From JBHIET01 sp046760785 (GTDB lineage: Bacteria > Chloroflexota > Anaerolineae > B4-G1): 64,000 nucleotides of DNA. Below the pieces are notes generated by a model. The model searched no databases, was not told the origin of the DNA, and saw nothing but the letters and a program-made list of their open reading frames with translations. How positions within the stretch are numbered: the stretch's first letter is position 1; each line of letters begins with the position of its first letter. The stretch is taken from positions 1 through 64,000 of the forward strand of contig JBHIET010000004.1 in NCBI GenBank assembly GCA_046760785.1, given 5' to 3'. The translations under genes and the position numbers were made by a program. Positions 33,157 to 42,759 of the stretch are shown piece after piece.

Positions 33157-33224
33157 ACATAGGTAAGGTACCCCCGGACGTCCCTGTCCTGGCGGGTCCC
33201 ACTCGCCGGGGCATTCGCCTATGT
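33157..33224. other. Nested inverted repeat downstream of the catabolic operon
   Basis: Outer arms ACATAGG (33157-33163) and CCTATGT (33218-33224); inner arms CCCCGG (33172-33177) and CCGGGG (33206-33211). It could fold as a rod at the 3' end of the aminotransferase transcript. No T tract follows, so a simple intrinsic terminator is doubtful. The rest of 33146-33482 shows no gene. Confidence 0.4.
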
Positions 33225-33482
33225 GCGCGGCGGCACCTGCCCTGGGCCCCGCTGTTCCTGGGTCGGGCATCCCTGTTGTCATTATTGGCTTTCTGATCTG
33301 CCATTCTGCTATTCATCTCCCCTGTGCCTTGTCCGATCACCTGATTTGATGTATATTTCTAGACGTAGCTGGGGTTGCCGCTACTCTGGACCCTGGCACG
33401 CTTTTAGTTCTAACTCCCTTGGGGGCACAGAGTGATGGTTAAGCCCTAGCGAGAAGTCGGGGTCTGTTATATTGGGGGGCAG

Positions 33483-33977
33483 ATGGCACCGTTGGACGAT
33501 GGTGCGCTTGAGGTAGTCGTTGGGCGATTGCTAGAGTTGCATGGGCTGAAACTGGCCGTGGCCGAGTCTTGCACCGGCGGGCTTATTGGTCACCGCATCA
33601 CCAACGTCCCCGGCAGTTCGGCTTACTACCAGGGCTCTGTTACGGCTTATTCCTGCGAGATCAAAGGACTGATCCTCCACGTGCAACGCGATACGCTATA
33701 TCGCTATGGCGCGGTAAGCAAACAGACGGCGCTGGAGATGGCGCAGGGTGTGAGGCGTGTCTTCCGCGCCGATATTGGTCTGAGCGTGACCGGCATTGCT
33801 GGGCCGGACGGTGGCACGCTGGAGAAGCCCGTGGGTCTGGTCTACATCGCGTTGGTTGCACTGGATGGTGAGTGGGTGGAACGACACGTCTGGAGCGGCA
33901 GCCGCCAGGAGAACAAAGCCTGCTCGGCCGAGGCTGCACTTGACTTGTTACGTCGCTATCTGGAGGGTCAGTTGTGA
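33483..33977 (+). CDS. pncC: Nicotinamide-nucleotide amidase (CinA C-terminal domain type)
   Basis: 164 residues, the single-domain form lacking the MoCF-like N-terminal half of full CinA. Signature AESCTGGLIGHRITNVPGSS with the catalytic Ser, AYSCEIKGLIL, and SVTGIAGPDGGTLEKPVGLVYIAL. Deamidates nicotinamide mononucleotide in NAD recycling. A GGGGGG run just before the ATG may serve as ribosome site, and TATATT at 33468-33473 as a -10, which would make a very short leader. Confidence 0.9.
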   Translation: MAPLDDGALEVVVGRLLELHGLKLAVAESCTGGLIGHRITNVPGSSAYYQGSVTAYSCEIKGLILHVQRDTLYRYGAVSKQTALEMAQGVRRVFRADIGLSVTGIAGPDGGTLEKPVGLVYIALVALDGEWVERHVWSGSRQENKACSAEAALDLLRRYLEGQL

Positions 33978-34082
33978 TGGCTGTCGGTGAAATGATTGCG
34001 CCGCTGGGCCTCTTGCGCTCCTGTGTTGTCCGTGAAGCGTTGGTGCGACAAGCCCCTTGCTGAAGGTTCTGGGAGACCGTCC

Positions 34083-35090
34083 GTGGTTGCCGCTACGTTG
34101 CGCGAGGGGCGTATCCAAACTGGGATGCGTCCATTTGATCCTTACCGCGACCTCAAGGCGGTCACTGAGCTGATCGCTGTCGCCTTTGGCGACAGGCTGG
34201 ATCCTGCTGGCCGGGTAGCGCTGGCGGAGATGCGCCGCATGGCCCGCTGGGGATTGCTGTTACGGTGGCTCTACCAGCCCGGGTGGGGTGGTGCAGGGGT
34301 TACACCGGGCTTCGTATGGGTCGAGGAAGGGCGTGTGGTGGGTAATGCTTCACTGCGGCGAGCGTTGGAGCGGGGCAGTTTTTTCATCGGCAACGTGGCT
34401 GTCCATCCCGATTGGCAGGGACGTGGTATTGCTGGGCGGCTTATGGAGGCGGCTCTGGGGGAGATTGCTGCGTGTGGCGGGCGCTGGGTGGGGCTGGAGG
34501 TGCGGGCTGATAATCAGGTAGCACGCCAGCTCTACGAGCGCCTGGGCTTTCGAGAGGTCGGCAAAACGGTGCATATGCTGCGTTCAGAAGGCTTGTCGTG
34601 GGCTGGGAGTCTGCCGCGGCATCCCTTGCTACGTCGGGGGCGTAGCCGCGATGGTGTGGCGCTGATAGAGCTAGTGCGCGCCATCATCCCTGAAGCCCAT
34701 CGCCCGCTGCTGGAACTGCGCAGGGAAAACTACCAGCCGGGCTGGGAGCATGCGCTCGATCGCTTGTTTGAGGGGCGGCGCGAGGTCTGGTGGGTAATCG
34801 AGCAGAATGGTGTGGTCTGTGGAGCGGTGCGGGCACTGCGTGAGCGCGGGCGCCGTCCGGACTGGCTCGAGGTGTTAGTGGCCCCTGAGCATAGTGGTCG
34901 TTTTGAAGCCGTGCTGGTGCAGTGCGGTGTGGCCAGCCTGCATGGCGTCTCTAAGAAGATGATCGAGACTGCGTTGCCGGTCCCCACGGAGCCGTTGGTT
35001 GCGGCATTGGAAGCGGCTGATTTCCACAGAGTGCGTGTGCTCGTACAGATGCGACTAGACCTGCCCCATAACGTTCTGGTGGGAGGTTAG
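34083..35090 (+). CDS. GNAT-family N-acetyltransferase with second diverged domain
   Basis: GTG 34083 is favoured by GGGAGA upstream; ATG 34125 is possible. 335 residues. The first half is a clear GNAT domain: SFFIGNVAVHPDWQGRGIAGRLMEAAL holds the acetyl-CoA pyrophosphate loop (Q-x-x-G-x-A), followed by GLEVRADNQVARQLYERLGFREVGK. The second half (residues about 190-335) keeps strand pattern but not the loop and may be a degenerate second GNAT copy. Target unknown. Confidence 0.8.
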   Translation: MVAATLREGRIQTGMRPFDPYRDLKAVTELIAVAFGDRLDPAGRVALAEMRRMARWGLLLRWLYQPGWGGAGVTPGFVWVEEGRVVGNASLRRALERGSFFIGNVAVHPDWQGRGIAGRLMEAALGEIAACGGRWVGLEVRADNQVARQLYERLGFREVGKTVHMLRSEGLSWAGSLPRHPLLRRGRSRDGVALIELVRAIIPEAHRPLLELRRENYQPGWEHALDRLFEGRREVWWVIEQNGVVCGAVRALRERGRRPDWLEVLVAPEHSGRFEAVLVQCGVASLHGVSKKMIETALPVPTEPLVAALEAADFHRVRVLVQMRLDLPHNVLVGG

Positions 35091-35126
35091 GTCATGCACT
35101 CAGGTAAATTTGTTTGGAGTAGACGA

Positions 35127-35158
35127 GCAGGCCCCCCGGAGCATTCCAAGGGGCCTGC
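35127..35158. other. Inverted repeat in the spacer before rpoB
   Basis: GCAGGCCCC (35127-35135) and GGGGCCTGC (35150-35158), a 9-bp stem with a 14-base loop. A smaller stem TGGCTG-TTTT-CAGCCA follows at 35181-35196. Either may end transcription of the GNAT gene or be part of a leader. Nothing else is seen in 35091-35359. Confidence 0.45.
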
Positions 35159-35359
35159 GGCCAAGGAAAGGAGGATAAGGTGGCTGTTTTCAGCCAACTA
35201 CCCGGCTTGCATGATAACGGAAGATGAGCACGTAGCGTAGTGACTAATGACACGTCTCCGGAGTGACATACCTCCAATCATAGAGGGGCACGAGGGTAGC
35301 ATTCTTAGGTGGAGGGAGGGGAGGGCGGGTGGTATATAGCTGTTGAGGGTCATATCTTT

Positions 35360-35387
35360 TTGACAGGTAAATTTTCCATGTTATAAT
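35360..35387 (+). promoter_or_regulatory. Consensus sigma-70 promoter of rpoB
   Basis: TTGACA at 35360-35365, 16-base spacer, TATAAT at 35382-35387: both hexamers are perfect. Transcription would begin near 35394, giving a leader of about 65 bases. Confidence 0.85.
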
Positions 35388-35458
35388 TGTTATTCACTAA
35401 ATCTATCAGGACATAAAGCTGCTATCAGAAATCTAATGGTATGGGAAGGGTAGGAGAT

Positions 35459-38400
35459 ATGGGTATAGGGATATCTTATTTGGGGAGTAAGTCCTACGCA
35501 CGTGCCGCCAGCACGGAGAGACTGCCACGGCTGATCGAAGTCCAACTCGAGTCCTTCCGTTGGCTCCAGGAAGAGGGCCTGGCTCAGCTCTTCGACGAAA
35601 TCTCTCCTATCGAAAGCTTCAATGGTAACCTCAAACTGTACTTCCCTGGTTGCAGGGCTAGAGAGGCTCAGTTCGATCTTCGTTATCGCTTCGGTGAGCC
35701 TGAGTATTCGGAGGAGGAGTGCCTGGAACGAGACATCACATATGCGGCTCCGCTATATGTTCAGGTAGTACTCGACAACCGCGAGACAGGTGAGATTGTC
35801 GAGTCGGAGATTTTCCTCGGCGATTTCCCATTGATGACGGAGGATGGCACTTTCATCATCAATGGTACCGAACGGGTTGTCGTCAGCCAGTTGATCCGCT
35901 CGCCTGGTGTCTACTTCGATATTGAGGAGGATCGGGTGACCGGTCGGCGGCTTAGTACAGCCAAACTCATTCCTGATCGTGGGGCCTGGCTGGAGTTCGA
36001 GACCCGCAAGTCTGACTATATCAATGTTAAGTTCAATCGTAAGCGCAAACTACCCGTCACGATTCTGTTGCGGTCCTTGGCAGCAATTGATGACCAAACG
36101 GGGAACAATCCCCTCGGTGAGGGGACCGATGAAGAACTGCTGGCGCTCTTCCAGGATGCCGATAGCAATCCTGACCATTCGTATATCCTCACGACTTTCC
36201 GTCAAGAGCCGGACTGGCAACCCAAGGATGGGCGCACACTGGCTGAAGAAGCGCTGGTTGAGTTCTACCGTCGCATGCGTCCTGGCGACCCAGCCAAACT
36301 GGAGAATGCGCGTGAGTACTTGGAGCAGCAACTTATCGATCCCCGGCGCTATGACTTGCAGCGGGTAGGCCGCTATAAGCTGAATCAACGGCTTGGCCTC
36401 GACATAGACCTCGAACATCGCACCATCACCAAACAGGATTTGATAGCCCTGGTGGAGCACATGATCCGCATCAACAACGGCATCGAGGATGCCGATGATA
36501 TTGATCATTTGGGCAACCGTCGTGTCAAAACGGTGGGTGAACTGGCCCAAAACAAGTTGCGCATCGGTCTGCGTCGTATGGAGCGGGTCGTAGTGGAGCG
36601 CATGTCCATCCGTGAATCCGAGTCGCTGACCCCGGTTAACTTGATTAACATCCGCCCGGTCGTTGCAGCCATTCGTCAGTTCTATGGCTCTAGCCAACTC
36701 TCCCAGTTCATGGAGCAAACCAACCCACTGGCGGAGTTGACCCACAAGCGCACGCTTTCGGCATTGGGACCCGGTGGGCTGCGACGCGAGCGAGCCGGTT
36801 TCGACGTGCGGGATGTGCACTACAGCCACTATGGGCGTATTTGTCCCATCGAGACTCCTGAGGGGCCCAACATCGGGCTGATCGGCCGTCTGGCGACCCA
36901 TGCCCGTGTCAATTCCTTGGGTTTCATCGAGACCCCCTATCGTAAGGTTATCCATACGGTGGAGCCCGTTGTCGAGGCGCTTATTGGCCAGACGTTGATG
37001 GAGGACGTGGTGAATCCTGGGAGCGGTAAGGTGGTGGCCGAGACAGGGACAGAGGTGACGCCCGAATTGGCCGAGCATATTGCCGCCTTGGAATTGGCAG
37101 AGGATATTTCTATCGTGCCGGTGGTGAGCGGTGAAATTGAATATCTCTCGGCCGATAAGGAAGACCACTATACGATTGCACAAGCCAACACCGAATTGGA
37201 TGAGAAGGGCCATTTTGTGCGGTCACGTATCTCTGCCCGCCGTGCCGACAGCTTCTTATTCACCACGCCGGAGAGGATTGATTACATTGATGTCGCCCCC
37301 TGTCAGATCGTGGGTGTTTCAGCGTCCCTGATTCCCTTCTTGGAGCACGACGATGCCAACCGTGCGCTGATGGGCTCCAATATGCAGCGTCAAACGGTAC
37401 CACTGATTCAAGCCGAAGCGCCACTTGTGACCACCGGGATGGAGTGGCGGGCAGCACTCGATTCGGGACAGGTTGTGCTGGCGGAGGAGGATGGAGAGAT
37501 TGTCAGTGTCACGGGTGACGAGGTCGTAGTTCACTATGCTGATGGATTACATACCTATCCCCTCCGCAAGTACCAGCGTTCGAACCAGAGCACCTGCGTT
37601 GATCAACGGCCTGTTGTCTACAAGGGGCAACGGGTGTACAAAGATCAGGTGCTTGCGGATAGTTCCTCGACCGAAGGAGGTGGACTGGCGCTGGGGCACA
37701 ACGTGGTGTGTGCTTTCATGTCCTGGGAGGGTGGGAACTTCGAGGATGCTATCCTCATCAGCGAACGGTTGGTACGTGAGGATAGGTTTACCTCCATCCA
37801 CATCGAGAAGCACGAGGTGGAGGCGCGCGACACAAAACTCGGGCCGGAAGAGATCACTCGTGACATCCCCAATGTCGGCGATGAAGCGTTGAAGGATTTG
37901 AATGAGGATGGCATTGTTCGCATCGGGGCGGAGGTAGGGCCTCTAGACATTCTGGTGGGCAAGATCACGCCCAAGGGAGAGAAGGAGCTAAGTCCTGAGG
38001 AGAAACTGCTGCGCGCCATCTTTGGCGAGAAGGCTCGCGAGGTGAAGGATTCCAGTCTGCGCTTGCCTCACGGGGAGCGCGGCAAGGTGGTGGATGTTAA
38101 AGCCTTTGACCGGGAACAACATCGGGATCTCAAGACTGGCGTAGAGAAGATGGTGCGCATCAGCGTGGCTCAGGTGAGGAAGATCACCGAGGGTGATAAG
38201 ATGGCAGGCCGTCACGGGAACAAGGGGGTCATCTCAAAGGTCGTCCCTGTGGAGGATATGCCTTTCCTGGCTGATGGTACTCCGATTGACTTGATCCTGA
38301 ACCCCTTGAGTGTGCCGGGACGGATGAACATCGGTCAGATTCTGGAGACTCATCTAGGGTGGGCTGCCCATCGGCTTGGTTTTCGTGCCATCACGCCGGT

Positions 38401-39373
38401 GTTCGACGGGGCGGACGAATCCCAGGTCGAAGCGGAGCTGGCGCGGGCCTGGCTCATTGATCGTGCGTGGGATGAGATTACCGAGCGCGCGTGGGCCTGG
38501 CTGAAAGCGCAGGACTATCCTCTGGAGACGTTGTGGGACGACGAGGAGGCGCGTCGGCTATATATCGTGGCCTGGTTGGCAGAGCGTGGCTATGATGCAG
38601 ACCGATTGGTTACGGAGCGCATTTATACCCGGCGGTCGGTGCTGCGCGAATGGCTTAGGGAGGGGGGCTATGAGCCGGATGAGTTGCTCTCTTTTGAGGA
38701 TGACATGCGTGGGTTAGCCGAGCGGGCTGTGGCGGATCAACGGGCGAGAATAGCCTGCCTGCGCATCTGGTTGGAGGACCGTGGTCAGGAAGTGACCAAT
38801 ATGGATGACGAAGCCGTGGAGTCGTTAGCTGCGCGAGTGAGCGTGGAGACCTCCGACCCACTGCCGATTCTGGGCAAGATGATCCTTTACAATGGTAAGA
38901 CGGGTGAGTCGTTCGATCGGCCGGTGACGGTGGGTGTGATCTACATGATGAAACTGGCTCATCTGGTCGAGGACAAGGTACATGCGCGCTCTACGGGGCC
39001 CTATAGCCTGGTGACGCAGCAGCCACTGGGTGGTAAGGCCCAGTTCGGCGGCCAGCGTTTTGGTGAGATGGAGGTGTGGGCGCTGGAGGCTTACGGTGCC
39101 GCTCACGCGCTTCAGGAGATGCTCACCATCAAGTCGGATGACGTGCAGGGCCGCGTCAAAACGTACGAAGCCATTGTCAAGGGGGAGTCTATCGAGGAGC
39201 CAGGGGTTCCGGCTTCTTTCAAGGTGTTGGTGAAGGAATTGCAGAGCTTGGGATTGGCGGTCGAAGCGGTCACCCAGGAAGGTGAGGTGTTGAACTTCGG
39301 TAGGGATGAGGAGAAGACCAAGACTCCCAGGTTGGGTACGGGGCTCCTAGGTTTGGGACGGGAGGGACGCTAG
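35459..39373 (+). CDS. rpoB: DNA-directed RNA polymerase subunit beta
   Basis: ATG 35459 is chosen because GGGAAGGG lies 8 bases upstream; ATG 35441 in frame has no ribosome site. 1304 residues. Standard blocks are visible: EGTFIINGTERVVVSQL-type segment, the rifampicin region (SSQLSQFMEQTNPLAELTHKRTLSALGPGG), GYNFEDA-like GGNFEDAILIS, the GDKMAGRHGNKGVIS block (about residue 912) and ARSTGPYSLVTQQPLGGKAQFGGQRFGEMEVWALEAYGA near the C-terminus. An insertion of about 130 residues rich in Trp, Arg and Glu (about residues 995-1130) separates TPVFDGADES from GKMILYNGKTGE. rpoC, which normally follows, is not here. Confidence 0.97.
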   Translation: MGIGISYLGSKSYARAASTERLPRLIEVQLESFRWLQEEGLAQLFDEISPIESFNGNLKLYFPGCRAREAQFDLRYRFGEPEYSEEECLERDITYAAPLYVQVVLDNRETGEIVESEIFLGDFPLMTEDGTFIINGTERVVVSQLIRSPGVYFDIEEDRVTGRRLSTAKLIPDRGAWLEFETRKSDYINVKFNRKRKLPVTILLRSLAAIDDQTGNNPLGEGTDEELLALFQDADSNPDHSYILTTFRQEPDWQPKDGRTLAEEALVEFYRRMRPGDPAKLENAREYLEQQLIDPRRYDLQRVGRYKLNQRLGLDIDLEHRTITKQDLIALVEHMIRINNGIEDADDIDHLGNRRVKTVGELAQNKLRIGLRRMERVVVERMSIRESESLTPVNLINIRPVVAAIRQFYGSSQLSQFMEQTNPLAELTHKRTLSALGPGGLRRERAGFDVRDVHYSHYGRICPIETPEGPNIGLIGRLATHARVNSLGFIETPYRKVIHTVEPVVEALIGQTLMEDVVNPGSGKVVAETGTEVTPELAEHIAALELAEDISIVPVVSGEIEYLSADKEDHYTIAQANTELDEKGHFVRSRISARRADSFLFTTPERIDYIDVAPCQIVGVSASLIPFLEHDDANRALMGSNMQRQTVPLIQAEAPLVTTGMEWRAALDSGQVVLAEEDGEIVSVTGDEVVVHYADGLHTYPLRKYQRSNQSTCVDQRPVVYKGQRVYKDQVLADSSSTEGGGLALGHNVVCAFMSWEGGNFEDAILISERLVREDRFTSIHIEKHEVEARDTKLGPEEITRDIPNVGDEALKDLNEDGIVRIGAEVGPLDILVGKITPKGEKELSPEEKLLRAIFGEKAREVKDSSLRLPHGERGKVVDVKAFDREQHRDLKTGVEKMVRISVAQVRKITEGDKMAGRHGNKGVISKVVPVEDMPFLADGTPIDLILNPLSVPGRMNIGQILETHLGWAAHRLGFRAITPVFDGADESQVEAELARAWLIDRAWDEITERAWAWLKAQDYPLETLWDDEEARRLYIVAWLAERGYDADRLVTERIYTRRSVLREWLREGGYEPDELLSFEDDMRGLAERAVADQRARIACLRIWLEDRGQEVTNMDDEAVESLAARVSVETSDPLPILGKMILYNGKTGESFDRPVTVGVIYMMKLAHLVEDKVHARSTGPYSLVTQQPLGGKAQFGGQRFGEMEVWALEAYGAAHALQEMLTIKSDDVQGRVKTYEAIVKGESIEEPGVPASFKVLVKELQSLGLAVEAVTQEGEVLNFGRDEEKTKTPRLGTGLLGLGREGR

Positions 39374-39428
39374 AGCGGTCTTGCCGCTCAATCGAATAGT
39401 GGTGTGGGTAATACCAGGTATAGTATGC

Positions 39429-39456
39429 TTGACTTCTGGTGATTTCGTGGTAGAAT
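39429..39456 (+). promoter_or_regulatory. Sigma-70 type promoter of the str operon (rpsL)
   Basis: TTGACT at 39429-39434 and TAGAAT at 39451-39456, 16-base spacer, each one base from consensus. It lies 56 bases after the rpoB stop, so rpsL-rpsG-fusA-tuf can be transcribed separately. Confidence 0.7.
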
Positions 39457-39534
39457 GTGCGTTCGTCGGAACGGCTAGCAGCTACAGCCCCTGCTGCCGG
39501 TTGACAATCAGAGAGGTTTGTTCTGTCGTTGGGG

Positions 39535-39565
39535 AGGCCATCGGTGTGGGTGGATGGCCTTCTTC
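39535..39565 (+). promoter_or_regulatory. Hairpin in the rpsL leader (attenuator candidate)
   Basis: AGGCCATC (39535-39542), 10-base loop, GATGGCCT (39553-39560), then tcttc. A perfect 8-bp stem about 75 bases after the likely transcription start and 50 before rpsL. It could act in ribosomal-protein feedback or premature termination. Confidence 0.4.
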
Positions 39566-39611
39566 ACTGAGTTTGGGCTTTGCCGTGAGCTCAGCCGAAC
39601 GGGAGGTAGAC

Positions 39612-40031
39612 GTGCCCACCATCAATCAGTTGGTTCGCAAGGGAAGAAAGCCTAAGCCACGCAAGTCCAAGGCGCCGGCGTTGCAGTATACTTTTAACTC
39701 CTACAAACAGCGACGCACCCGTCGTTCAAAAGGGGCACCTCAAAAGCGTGGTGTGTGTACACAAGTGCGCACGATGACGCCCAAGAAACCCAACTCTGCG
39801 CTGCGGAAGATTGCTCGTGTGCGACTGACCAATGGCATCGAGGTGACCGCTTATGTTCCGGGTGAGGGGCATGCGTTGCAGGAGCACTCGGTTGTGTTGG
39901 TGCGCGGTGGGCGCGTCAAAGACCTGCCCGGTGTACGCTACCATATTGTTCGTGGTGCTATTGACGCGACAGGCGTGGAAGGTCGTGAGCAACAACGGTC
40001 CAAGTATGGGGCCAAGCGCCCTAAGGGGTAG
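39612..40031 (+). CDS. rpsL: 30S ribosomal protein S12
   Basis: GTG 39612 (after GGGAGG) gives VPTINQLVRKGRKPK, the standard S12 start; the longer open frame upstream is leader sequence. 139 residues. Decoding-centre motifs TPKKPNSALRKIARVRLTNG and the loop HSVVLVRGGRVKDLPGVRYH are intact, including both lysines linked to streptomycin response. The usual GHNLQEHS reads GHALQEHS here. Confidence 0.97.
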   Translation: MPTINQLVRKGRKPKPRKSKAPALQYTFNSYKQRRTRRSKGAPQKRGVCTQVRTMTPKKPNSALRKIARVRLTNGIEVTAYVPGEGHALQEHSVVLVRGGRVKDLPGVRYHIVRGAIDATGVEGREQQRSKYGAKRPKG

Positions 40032-40050
40032 AGGGCGAGGTAGGTGAAAT

Positions 40051-40521
40051 ATGCCTCGACGGTATCGTCCGCCAAAGCGGGAAATTGAACCCGATGTCCG
40101 CTATAACAGCGTGGTAGTGGCTCAGCTCATCAATAAATTGATGAAGGGTGGGAAGAAGAGCGTAGCAGCGCGCATCATGTATGACGCGCTGGACATTGTT
40201 GAGGAGCGTATGAAGCGGCCTCCCTTAGAGGTAATGGAAGAGGCAATTAGGAATATCTCTCCAGTGTTGGAGGTCAAACCGCGTCGCGTGGGGGGCTCCA
40301 CGTATCAGATTCCGGTGGAAGTAGCGCCAGGCCGTCGGCTCAGTTTGGCCATGCGCTGGCTATTGACCGCTGCACGCAACCGCCCTGGTAAGTCTATGGC
40401 CGAAAAGCTGGCCGGTGAGCTGATAGACGCAGCGCGTGAGACCGGGGCAGCAGTTAAGAAGAGAGAAGATACGCACAAGATGGCTGAGGCCAACCGCGCT
40501 TTTGCCCACTATCGGTGGTAA
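40051..40521 (+). CDS. rpsG: 30S ribosomal protein S7
   Basis: 156 residues, normal size. MPRRYRPPKREIEPDVRYNS start, GGSTYQIPVEVAPGRRLSLAMRWLL rRNA-binding block and the C-terminal EANRAFAHYRW. S7 nucleates the 30S head and in many bacteria represses its own operon. Twenty bases after rpsL. Confidence 0.97.
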   Translation: MPRRYRPPKREIEPDVRYNSVVVAQLINKLMKGGKKSVAARIMYDALDIVEERMKRPPLEVMEEAIRNISPVLEVKPRRVGGSTYQIPVEVAPGRRLSLAMRWLLTAARNRPGKSMAEKLAGELIDAARETGAAVKKREDTHKMAEANRAFAHYRW

Positions 40522-40646
40522 GCCATCCGTCGTAGAACTTGGCTCGGTGGAGCTGTTGCTCATTTTGCCGGATGGGCCTGTTGCCTAGAGGGAGGAAGGT
40601 GTGCTGAGGAATGGTGGGCAGGGTCAGCGGGTGGGACGAGCAGGCA

Positions 40647-42722
40647 ATGGGCACACAGAACCCGCTGAACCGCATTCGGAATATTGGTATCATTGCTCAC
40701 ATTGACGCAGGTAAGACGACTACAACTGAGCGCATCCTGTTCTACACCGGTCGTACCCATCGCATGGGCAACGTGGACGATGGAACGACGGTCACGGACT
40801 GGATGGCGCAGGAGCGGGAGCGGGGTATCACGATCACGGCTGCGGCTGTGACGTGCTTCTGGCGGGATCATCAGATTAACATCGTGGATACACCTGGACA
40901 CATTGACTTCACTGCAGAGGTGCAGCGCAGCCTACGTGTCCTCGATGGCGGTGTCGTCGTCTTCGATGCGGTGGCCGGCGTGGAACCGCAATCGGAGACG
41001 GTGTGGCGACAGGCACGGAGGTTCGGCGTGCCATTGATCGCTTTCATTAACAAGATGGATAAGCTGGGCGCCGATTTCGCTCACGCGGTGGAAACAATCC
41101 GCGAGCGCTTGGATGCCAATCCGGTCGCCATCCAGTGGCCCATCGGCAGTGAGGCCAATTTTCGTGGGGTGGTGGACCTGTTGGAGATGCAGGCCATTGT
41201 TTGGGCGGATGAGCTGGGGGTGTCGCCAGAGATCGCGGAGATACCACCTGAGTTGGAAGAAGTGGCGCTCGAGGCGCGGGAGCAGGCCGTAGAGCAGATC
41301 GTCGAGACTGACGATCAGTTGACGCTGCTCTATTTGGAGGGGCGGGAGATCTCAGCCGCTCAACTGCGGCAGGCGCTGCGGCGGGCGACCTTGTCTGGGC
41401 GATTGAATCCGGTCTTGTGTGGCTCGGCGTTGCGCAACAAGGGCATCCAGCCTTTGCTCGACGCGGTGGTGGATTGCCTGCCTTCGCCGCTGGACGTACC
41501 GCCGGTGGAGGGGGTCAATCCTTACACTAAAAAAGTGGAGCTCCGTCCTGCTGACCCCAATGCACCGCTGGCAGCATTGGTCTTTAAAATCGCAAGTGAT
41601 CCCTATGTGGGCCGGCTGGCCTATTTCCGGGTCTATTCCGGGAAGGCGAAGGTAGGCTCGAGAGTGAGCAACTCCACCAAGCGCCGTAGGGAGCGTATTG
41701 GCAAGTTGCTGCGCATGTTTGCTGACCACCGGAAGGAAATCCAGGAATTGAGCGCGGGAGACATCGGCGCGACGTTGGGGCTGAAAGATACCTTCACCGG
41801 CGAGACGCTGTGCGCGTCCAACGGGCCGATCATCCTGGAGTCAATCTCTTTCCCAGAGCCGGTCATCTCGGTGGCGATTGAACCGAGGACGGCAGCCGAT
41901 CAGGATCGGTTGGCCGAGGGGTTGCAGAGGCTGGCCGAGGAAGACCCCACCTTTGTGGTGCGGGTTGACGAGAACACCGGGCAGACGCTCATCTCCGGGA
42001 TGGGAGAGTTGCACCTGGAAATTCTGACCGATCGGCTGGTGCGGGAGTTCGGCGTGACTGGACGGGTGAGCCGCCCGCGGGTCAGTTTCCGCGAGACGAT
42101 CACACGGCGGGCTGAAGGCGAGGGGTTGTTCGAACGACAGGCTGGAGGGCGGGCACACTTTGGTCACGTGTGGCTGGAGGTGGAGCCTCTATCGGGTGGA
42201 GAAGGGTTCCGCTTTGAGGACGCCACCCAGGGTCGAGCTTTGCCTCAGCGGTTCCTCGAAGCGGTCGAGCGGGGCTGCAGCGAGGCGATGGAGAATGGTG
42301 TGCTAGCCGGCTACCGGCTGGTAGACGTGAAGGCCCGGTTGCTCGATGCGGAGTGGGACGAGGAAACGTCCTCGGAACTGTCCTTCAAGGTGGCTGGCGC
42401 GATGGCTTTCAACCAGGCAGTGGAGGAGGCCGATCCGGTCTTGTTGGAGCCGGTGATGGATTTGGAGGCAGTTGTGCCGGAGACGTATACTGGCGAAGTG
42501 ATGGGAGACCTGAACGCTCGGGGAGCCGAGATCAGAGAAGTGGCGTCTCGGGCAGGGGGAGTGCAGGCGATACGTGCCTTCGTCTCACTGGCGAGGATGT
42601 TCGGGTATGCGACCGACCTGCGCAGTCTGACGCAAGGGCGGGGCACATTTACGATGGAATTTCATCATTATGCAGCAGTAGATCAACAGCGGATGGATGC
42701 CATTCTGTATGGCGGAGGCTGA
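40647..42722 (+). CDS. fusA: Elongation factor G
   Basis: ATG 40647 puts nine residues before RNIGIIAHIDAGKTTTTERIL, as in other EF-G; ATG 40611 would add 12 residues but lies near a better GGAGGAAGG site, so the start is not certain. 691 residues. G1 AHIDAGKTT, switch I ERERGITITAAA, G3 DTPGHIDF, G4 NKMD, then domains II-V (GDIGATLGLKDTFTGETL; GMGELHLEI; GEVMGDLNARG). No sign of the EF-G2 paralogue type at the motifs checked. Translocates tRNA and mRNA. Confidence 0.96.
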   Translation: MGTQNPLNRIRNIGIIAHIDAGKTTTTERILFYTGRTHRMGNVDDGTTVTDWMAQERERGITITAAAVTCFWRDHQINIVDTPGHIDFTAEVQRSLRVLDGGVVVFDAVAGVEPQSETVWRQARRFGVPLIAFINKMDKLGADFAHAVETIRERLDANPVAIQWPIGSEANFRGVVDLLEMQAIVWADELGVSPEIAEIPPELEEVALEAREQAVEQIVETDDQLTLLYLEGREISAAQLRQALRRATLSGRLNPVLCGSALRNKGIQPLLDAVVDCLPSPLDVPPVEGVNPYTKKVELRPADPNAPLAALVFKIASDPYVGRLAYFRVYSGKAKVGSRVSNSTKRRRERIGKLLRMFADHRKEIQELSAGDIGATLGLKDTFTGETLCASNGPIILESISFPEPVISVAIEPRTAADQDRLAEGLQRLAEEDPTFVVRVDENTGQTLISGMGELHLEILTDRLVREFGVTGRVSRPRVSFRETITRRAEGEGLFERQAGGRAHFGHVWLEVEPLSGGEGFRFEDATQGRALPQRFLEAVERGCSEAMENGVLAGYRLVDVKARLLDAEWDEETSSELSFKVAGAMAFNQAVEEADPVLLEPVMDLEAVVPETYTGEVMGDLNARGAEIREVASRAGGVQAIRAFVSLARMFGYATDLRSLTQGRGTFTMEFHHYAAVDQQRMDAILYGGG

Positions 42723-42759
42723 TAGGTCGAATAGTTAGATCATCCGAAAGGAGCGAGAA

